Assembly (NCBI RefSeq): GCF_008831285.2
Contig: NC_045139.1
Span: 726,204-790,203, forward strand
Reading direction: 5' to 3'
Length of the DNA: 64,000 bases
From: Nymphaea colorata
Lineage: Eukaryota > Streptophyta > Magnoliopsida > Nymphaeales > Nymphaeaceae
The position numbers and the translations under genes are program-made. The number at the start of each line of letters is the position of its first letter. Within the stretch, counting starts at the first letter, position 1. Shown here piece by piece: positions 57,404 through 64,000 of the stretch. The notes beneath the pieces are model-generated. The model saw only the letters and a list, made by a program, of their open reading frames with translations, did not search any database and was not told where the DNA came from.

Positions 57404-60400
57404 ATGAATCACATGGGTTGGAATTTCAGCAACTCTTTAGTAAATATGCCTATTAAGAAAAGGAGGGTGCCTTTGATGATGACAGCTGCCCCATCTGCTG
57501 CGGGAGTTTCAGATCAAGCTCATGTGCAAGAACGGAAACAGGAGTCACAGTTCAGGTCAACATCAGGCATAGTGGAGCATAAAAGAGTTTCAGAGCCTGG
57601 AGTTAGCAATGAGGGCAACTCTGTCATGGAGATAACTGGCCCTTCTGTGGAAAAGGGGGCATCAGAGGTTGTAAATGACATTGAAACAAGTGGAACCGGA
57701 TGTGTTTTGGTTGATACCAAATGTGCACCAAATCAAGCAGATGTTGTCGGAGAAAGGAGCTTATCAGAGAATAATAGTAATATGGTTCAGGAAACCGTAG
57801 ATCATGAATCAAGGTCCAAGCTTGATCTTGTCTCTGAGAAGGCTAGCATTGCTGGTTCTTCTGCAGTTTCTGCTGGGATCTTTAGATCCATGGACTTGAG
57901 CAGTGACCTTAATAATAGAGAAGAAAGCACCAAAGCTAAAGATGATTTCCACTGTATTCCAGGTCAAAGAAGTCAGCACGTTCTTGCAGAAGATGCTGAA
58001 ATGGAAGGTAGTGAAGACCTATCTTGCATACAATCAAGGGAAAGTAGGTTCCACTGGGATTTGAATACTTCTATGGAAACATGGGATGAACCCTCTACCG
58101 TCACAGGCTGTAACCCTAGATCTGACATAAGTAATCAGGTGGGGAACAGTGGAACGTTTGAAACTGAGCAATCAAATAACAAAAATTATGAGGTTGAGGA
58201 AATTTTCGAGAAAACAGAAGTTCATTCAATGTCTTTGAATCAAATGGTTAAAGGATCAGAGTACTCTTCTGGATATGGTGATGATGTGAAGAGATCGGAG
58301 GCGCCTTTTGCTTCTGATGATCTTGCTTCCAGCCAGGGTTTAGGTTGTCATTCAGATGAAGACAAAGCTGTTGCAGATGATATGCATAAGATTGCTACTG
58401 ATGCAGTTGTGCATGTAACTCAGGCTGACAATCTTCTGGACCTTAATAAGGAAAAGGTATCTGCCAATGAAAACATCAATGCTGATTATTCTAGTTGCCC
58501 TGCCACTATGGGAAATCCATCATCTGCCTGTACAATGAGTTCTGATCAGGTTGGGGATTTTCTGGGTTCAGGCAACTGTTCACAGAAATCAGGAATTACT
58601 CAAACATGTCAGTCTGAAGGATTTAAATATTCGACAAGTATTAAAAAAAAGGAAGCGGCTTTTCTTTGTGCAGAAGCTCATTCTCATAATTCATCTAGTG
58701 AGCCAAGCCAGAATATTGAGTCTTCTGGTGGCAAAAACATGGTATTGCAATCAAAGTTATTAGTGACTGCAGACTGCAAAATAGGTGTGTCGTCTACCAG
58801 TGTTCCTACCAGCTGTGCAAATGGTGTTCCTATAATGATTTCATCTGATGAGGCTCCCAAGACCCTCTCCTATCCTTTAGCACATCCAGCTATGTCTGTT
58901 GATAGTGCACCTATGTCTTATGAGGATGAGAAGATTAATATTTCTGAAGGTATTCTTGATGAAGATCCCTATGACAGTGAATACGAGTCAGATGGTTGTC
59001 ATGCTGCTGGTAGTGGTACGCAACATCTGTCTGAACGGCAAGATGAAGACGACTCTCCCTATGAGGAAGGTGAGCTCAGGGAAACAATCAGAGTGCCAGA
59101 GGATGAAGAACATGAAAAGAACATCGATAAGAAGTTTTGTTCTTCTGCATCTGTAGATGAGAATGGTCCTTTTTGCACAACAGAGGAGAAAGGCGACTGC
59201 AGGATTGTTGTCTCTGCTGGAAAGGAGGATAATCATCATGGCAGTGATGTGGGCAATGTAGTCCACGAAAAGGGGAATGATCCTGCTATCCTTCCGGAGT
59301 CACATGTGCAGGCATCTATAGTGAACAAAGAATCAGTTACAAGCTTTGCCATCCTTGGTTCTACCGAGGCTGGTAAAGTAATGTCAGAGGATCATGCATT
59401 GAAAGATTGCTGTCTCGGCGAGCAGGTAGTAGAGACAAAGTCTGATCAAGCACATAGTGCAAGTCTGGAGACTGTGACGGAGGATGGTCAAGTTGGGACC
59501 TCTGTGCAGCTGAAGACTGTCAGGCATTGTAGCTCAGCAGAAGCAACTAAATCAGATTGTTCAACAATGAAATCCCCTGTGAGGGACGAAGTCCTCAAGG
59601 AACCTAGAAGAAGTGAAGAAGTCAGTACACATCCTGCTGGCAAGACTAGTAAAAGCCGTATCATTAGTCTAGGTCGGCCTTCAGATGGATCATCAAGGGA
59701 TAAAAGGGGGTCCATTTCTAATGCCACACCTACCCGAATTAAAATGGAAAAGTGTATTGATAGTTTATCCAGTAAAGATAAAGTACTTGTTCAAGGGAAC
59801 AGGTTTTGCTTCTTGTTCCATGCATTCTTTGTGTACCCCTCTCAGTTGGACTTCTAGTTCTCTCCAATTAACGTGATTTATTTGTTCGTTTTTTGTTTAC
59901 AGAGATGAGATGAACAGAGACTCGAGCTCAAAATTTAAAAAAGACAGAAACAAGGAGAGGACATTTGCGGGTACAGTATCTGACAGCCCACGCTTAAGAG
60001 GGAGAGTTGTTCATCCTGATGATACAAGTGGCAGCTGGGATTCAGATCAACAATACACAGCTGAGCGTCAAAATGGTATAACAGGCTTTAGAACCATGGG
60101 ATCAAAAAACGCTGCCATAGCTGCAGCAGCTAAGCTTGAAAGTGATGGCTTCATTGTCGCGCCTGATGGAACCATTGTAACAGAGCGGACAGGGGCAAGA
60201 GTAAGATCTGAGGCTAAGGCCGTTAATATCTCATCACAGAGTTTCCATATGCGACAACAAAGAAGATTAACAGCAGCAAGGGAAGGTGAGATGCCATTTG
60301 ACATGCAAATGGCTCGTCGTTCCGACAGGTGTAGGAATCCAGATGCAGAATTTCATGAATTTGGCAGCGAGTTGGTTGTTCCAAGACGTGGAGCAAGGTT

Positions 60401-61331
60401 TCTCGAAGGCGTGCCCAAGGATACACATGGCCAGGCTTTCTCCCGTCTTCACTATGCTTCAGCTGATGACAGGCCCCTTCGTAGGGGAGAGCGGAGCTTT
60501 TCGCCTGTTGGAAGAATGGGTTCATACAATCCTGGTAGAAGGTCTCCACGTAGATTAAGGACACGTTCTCCTCAGTTGTGGCTGTCGCCCAGAAGGCGGT
60601 CTTCTGAGAGGTCTGATGGATGTCATTCTCCTGTTCGTTGTCGATCACCACCACCTTTTAAGTTCGGACATGGTTTTGAAAGACGAAGGTCACCTTGCCA
60701 GGGCAGTTCTTTCCCACATGATATGATGGACATGTGTGCATCAACTAGAATGTATAGATCCTCCATACCAAGACGGCATGAAGAAATAAGAGACATGGCT
60801 CCCATGGATCGTAACAGAGTCTTCATTCCTGATAGGGTTCCATCTGGAAGGTTGTCACCAAGGAACATGCGCAGGTTTGCTCGAGTGGATTCACCTGAGA
60901 GGATGGACATTGAGAAGAACTGCAGGCGTTTGCTTCCTGGGCGTTTTAGAGAGTTTGCTAATGATGCCAGAGAAACAGGTTACAGAAGGTTTTCTGATGA
61001 GGGAGTAAACTTTGTTGAGAAGCGTGGACCTGTGCGTGCTGTTAGGCACTTCGATGTTGAGGATGTTGAAAGGGTCGGTGTTCTTGAGGATGATTACGAC
61101 AGCTCTTACGATGCCATTCGGTCTGAGGTGAATGTCGACTTTCACAGAAGCAGCTCGAGGGATTTTGGCAGGGGCATAAAGAGCCGGTTGGGTACGTCCC
61201 CGAGGAAAGAGAAATTCAGGGAGGACAGAGACGATGGCCCTGAGTATTCAAGACGATGCTGGCGCCATGATGCAGCCGGTGTTTGTCATGATGATGTTAT
61301 CATGTCTAAGCGGAGAAGATTCGATGGGTAA
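57404..61331 (+). CDS. Large disordered, SR-like nuclear protein of unknown function
   Basis: Two coding exons, 57404-59802 and 59903-61331 (100-bp intron, AACAG|GT...ACAG|AGAT, in phase), give 1275 residues. The N-terminus carries a basic NMPIKKRRVPLMM patch, a likely nuclear signal. Residues 30-800 are Ser/Glu/Asp-rich and low in hydrophobics, with an acidic block near 517-560 (DEDPYDSEYESD, SPYEEGELRE). The C-terminal third is Arg/Ser-rich: KLESDGFIVAPDGTIVTER at about 874-892, and RS-type clusters at about 1010-1055 (RRSPRRLRTRSP, SPRRRSSERSD). The end is MSKRRRFDG. No folded domain is evident. The overall plan resembles a conserved, unnamed plant family I recall only by its PIKKRR start and KRRRF end. 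RNA processing or chromatin roles are conceivable from the RS content, not shown. The start is the first ATG of the spliced transcript. Confidence 0.85.
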
Positions 61332-63348
61332 TGCCCAGTGGATATCCCTGATTCTTGGTGCTATCTATGCAAGCAGAAAGCTACTTGATCTGAACTAGGT
61401 GAAGTGTTTTTCTGTGCAACAGTCTGTGATATGGGGCTTTGGTCTAAAGCTGCTTGCCCTCTACAAGAGCGAGGTCTCCCCCTCATGGATGGAAGTATGT
61501 GCCCTTGTTCTATCTATCTGCTTCTTGAACTGCATCCTCGTGAACAGATGGTAAATAACATGAAATGGGTAAACTCGTTCATTCTCAGGTCGTTTTCTTG
61601 CTCACTTGGCTGCACCAAGATGGAATGGTGGCTGGAATGGGCTTGCACACCATATGAGGAAATGTTTTGAGCACTCCCGTGTTCGTGTTCTGGATTGCTT
61701 GCTGAACGATCGTTAAGTGAGGGATATGGATGAAATGGAGTTGGAGAGCCACCTTTGAGGTCCATCACCAAAACTAATCTTGAAACTAAAACAGAGATAA
61801 AAGCCTTGAAAGTTTAGGTGCTGAAGTTAGACTACCAGAACGGTTTTCTCAGTATTGGCGACTGCGGTTCTGGTGCTGATCATGTTGGACAATGGATTTG
61901 AAACTGATGTGTTTTTTTGGATACTGTGCAAATATTTTTCCTTCATTTCTGAGAAGGAAATGTACCCAGATAAGATTATTTTATCTGAAACAGTCTGGGG
62001 AGGGAAAACACTCAGATGAGATTTTTTTTTATCTCAAGCAAGTTCAGCAGCCATGTGAGGCTTGAGAAACTTTTGCAGAAGAAAACGACCGCAGAGTGGG
62101 CTACTTTTCTCACGTGAATCCTCCCATTTTTGAATCTTTGGGACCACGCCTCTTTATAGGGGAATCTGCGCATGGAGACAGTCAAGTCCAACCTCTTTTG
62201 TCGTGCATCTTTATGTTTGCTTCAGGCGAGGCCATCTCTGGAACTAGATGAATTTGGGGCGATGCGTTATTTTGCAGAAATTGTTTACTTAGATGTTTGA
62301 CTTCGATATTTTCGACAGTACGAAGTCCCCAGAGGCCAAGCAGAGAACTGACGCTTAGAGTCTCGTTATTCTGGCAGAAGGGTTCGTGGGATCGAATATC
62401 CCTTCAGCGCATTCTAAAAAGTTTAACTTAAATGTGTAAATGAGATCCAAGATCCATAAGCAAATATGCATTTTCTAGGGGTGCTAAGAGGTTTGCATTT
62501 CCTGGTATGTTCTCCAAATGGTGATTTGAGGGGCCTGTTTGTCAACAGATGAGGACAACAATGGTGAGGGAAATTGTTAAAATTTGGACATGGTCAGTCG
62601 TTGAAGTACATTTTACGAGCTCTACTCTGGTTTTCATGTTTGTTGGTCCACTGTGCCTGCAACTTGGCTTTAAGCTTTTCAAACTGAACATGGACGGTTG
62701 GTAAACTATGGATGCTAATAAGCCTTTTAAGATGGATTTTGGAGGGTGCAGTGTACTAAAGATTTTACAATCATGAAAAGCGATTGTTGAAGAGCGCTGG
62801 TTGAGATTGAAAAATCATGGATGCAAACAGAGTGTTTCCTTTCTCGAAACGAAAAGAGGGGTGGTCTTCTTCCTGCCGCTGTTTGTAACACCTTGGCTTC
62901 GTACAATCCCTGCACAATGCTCTTAGGGCAAGCCCAAGGACATAGGAGGAAGGGGGTACGTCTTCCTCTAATTTAATTGCTTGAAACCAATACGGCTGCA
63001 CGGTCAGGAGGATTGCCATAAGGTGCTTTAGAGGCAGAGTTATCTAAAATAAAAGTGAACAAGAAAGAACCAACAAACTAATGCCAAAATAAACACCTAA
63101 TCTTTTATTAGAAAGCTTACAATGGGAGAGAAAACCATGAAAAGAAGGTTGTCATACAACAACTTGTGAACATGCAAGTGTCTTCTAAGAGGGAGAGAGA
63201 GAGAGAGATTCTCCTGTGGGGAAAAAAAAAAAAAGAACACTTAAAATGGATTCCACAACTTTATGAGTTTGTTCCTTCAAAAAAAGGACTGAAGGAAACT
63301 TCCCCACAAAGAACGCTTCTAATTATGGAAGATCCATAAACTTATCAT
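61332..63348. other. 3' region of gene G and following intergenic DNA
   Basis: The first several hundred bases are probably 3' UTR. A minus-strand open stretch at 62771-63019 (with MAILLTVQPYWFQAIKLEED) looks partly coding but has no recognised relatives. A GA tract (63192-63209) follows. Nothing else is supportable. Confidence 0.5.
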
Positions 63349-63609
63349 TCACGGGGACATAGCATTGATAAGTGGATCAATAAACTCTTCGGTGCAGTCT
63401 GGTACTTCAAATCCCTCGTTATCTTTGAGTTTTAATCAGTTGGAGTTGAGCACTCTTCCTGTCTAATGTCCACCGTTGAAGATGTCTTAGCAGGCTTGAG
63501 CCTCTAATGGAGTTTTGGCAAACGGCCATATTCCTTCATCTTCTTCTGACGCCTCCACTGCCTTCTTTTCCTTCAGTTTCTCCTTTAAGCTCTTTTCTGC
63601 TGTCGCCAT
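63349..63609 (-). pseudogene. Small coding-like ORF with internal stops (~87 codons)
   Basis: ATG at 63609 opens MATAEKSLKEKLKEKKAVEA plus SEEDEGIWPFAKTPLEAQAC and meets TAA at 63487. After two more stops (TAG, TGA) the same frame resumes with LKLKDNEGFEVPDCTEEFID and ends PLINAMSP at 63349. Between them another frame reads LKPAKTSSTVDIRQEECSTP, also protein-like. This suggests an originally continuous reading frame with two compensating indels, or an intron I cannot place. No splice signals of quality are seen. A processed or decayed copy of a small acidic/basic protein gene is likely. I do not know the family. If real as it stands, only the first 40 residues are translated. Confidence 0.4.
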
Positions 63610-63644
63610 AACCAGAAAATACTGGTTTTTCTAGGAAGGAAGCA

Positions 63645-63860
63645 AAGTTACGGAAGGCGGCAAAGTTGGAATTTTAGGATTAGAGAAGAGAACCACTAGA
63701 AAAAGTTACGGGAGGCGGTAAGTTAGAAAACTTGGATTAGAGAACCGCTAGAAAAAGTTACGAGAGATGACAAAGTTAGAAAATTTGGATTTGGGAGCCA
63801 TTAGAAAAATTTATGGGAGGCGGCAAAGCTAGAACATTTGGATTTTCGAAGCGCTAGAAA
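63645..63860. repeat. Minisatellite, four diverged ~53-bp units
   Basis: Units at 63645-63702, 63703-63754, 63755-63807 and 63808-63860. Each starts AA(G/T)TTA(C/T)G(A/G), contains GGCGGCAAAG and TTTGGATT-type words and ends with a GCTAGAAA-type tail. They differ by substitutions and a few-base indels. The array sits 35 bp upstream of the small ORF on the minus strand. Confidence 0.85.
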
Positions 63861-64000
63861 TCGAAAGATCAAATAGTAAGTCCTTAGAAATTAGCTGCTT
63901 CTTCCTTTTCTATCAATGTTATAATCTTAGCTTTTAATAGAGGTGTAGGGAATAGCTTCTGGCCCATGCCATTCTACAAAAATTGTTGCATTTATATATT
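63861..64000. other. Right edge of window
   Basis: Short AT-rich sequence; nothing recognisable before the window ends. Confidence 0.5.

Noticed and set aside
62771-63019. 82-codon minus-strand ORF
   Set aside because: Reads partly coding-like, but an overlapping frame is equally open and I can name no relative; left as intergenic.

Overview
The window is nuclear DNA from a flowering plant. Every gene is split by GT-AG introns, intergenic DNA is AT-rich and full of (AT)n, (CT)n and (GT)n arrays and short non-autonomous transposon remnants, and the gene families (secreted class III peroxidases with the classical four-exon layout, a plant GT4 glycosyltransferase) are plant-typical. I cannot fix the species or decide between monocot, eudicot and early-diverging angiosperm.

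Layout: two minus-strand class III peroxidases of one clade (A, 1421-3549; B, 9900-11788) lie at the left. A minus-strand type II membrane glycosyltransferase (C, 16245-22660, 7 exons) follows. A plus-strand single-pass membrane protein of unknown function (D, 25832-31855, 17 exons) converges on a minus-strand PRX9-like peroxidase (E, 32358-34169). A 15-kb gene-poor, transposon-rich stretch separates this from a plus-strand PRX72-like peroxidase (F, 49514-52450). A plus-strand gene for a long disordered, SR-like nuclear-type protein (G, 57404-61331, with a 1.57-kb leader intron) is the last complete gene. A decayed small ORF and a minisatellite lie near the right edge. I assembled all exon structures by hand from splice sites and reading phase; every gene closes with consistent phase from ATG to stop.

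Working together: the four peroxidases are predicted secreted haem enzymes that would act in the apoplast (wall cross-linking, lignification, H2O2 handling). They are a loose cluster of at least two clades rather than an operon-like unit. C, D and G have no evident functional link with them.

I found no CRISPR, tRNA, rRNA, virus or clearly new enzymatic system. The most notable structure is a pair of ~350-400 bp miniature elements in opposite orientation, 52 kb apart. Each sits about 0.54 kb beyond the stop codon of a peroxidase gene and in the same orientation relative to that gene. Others are a 221-bp foldback element, a frame-broken gene relic inside intron 1 of C, and a small ORF near the right edge that reads as coding across apparently compensating frameshifts.
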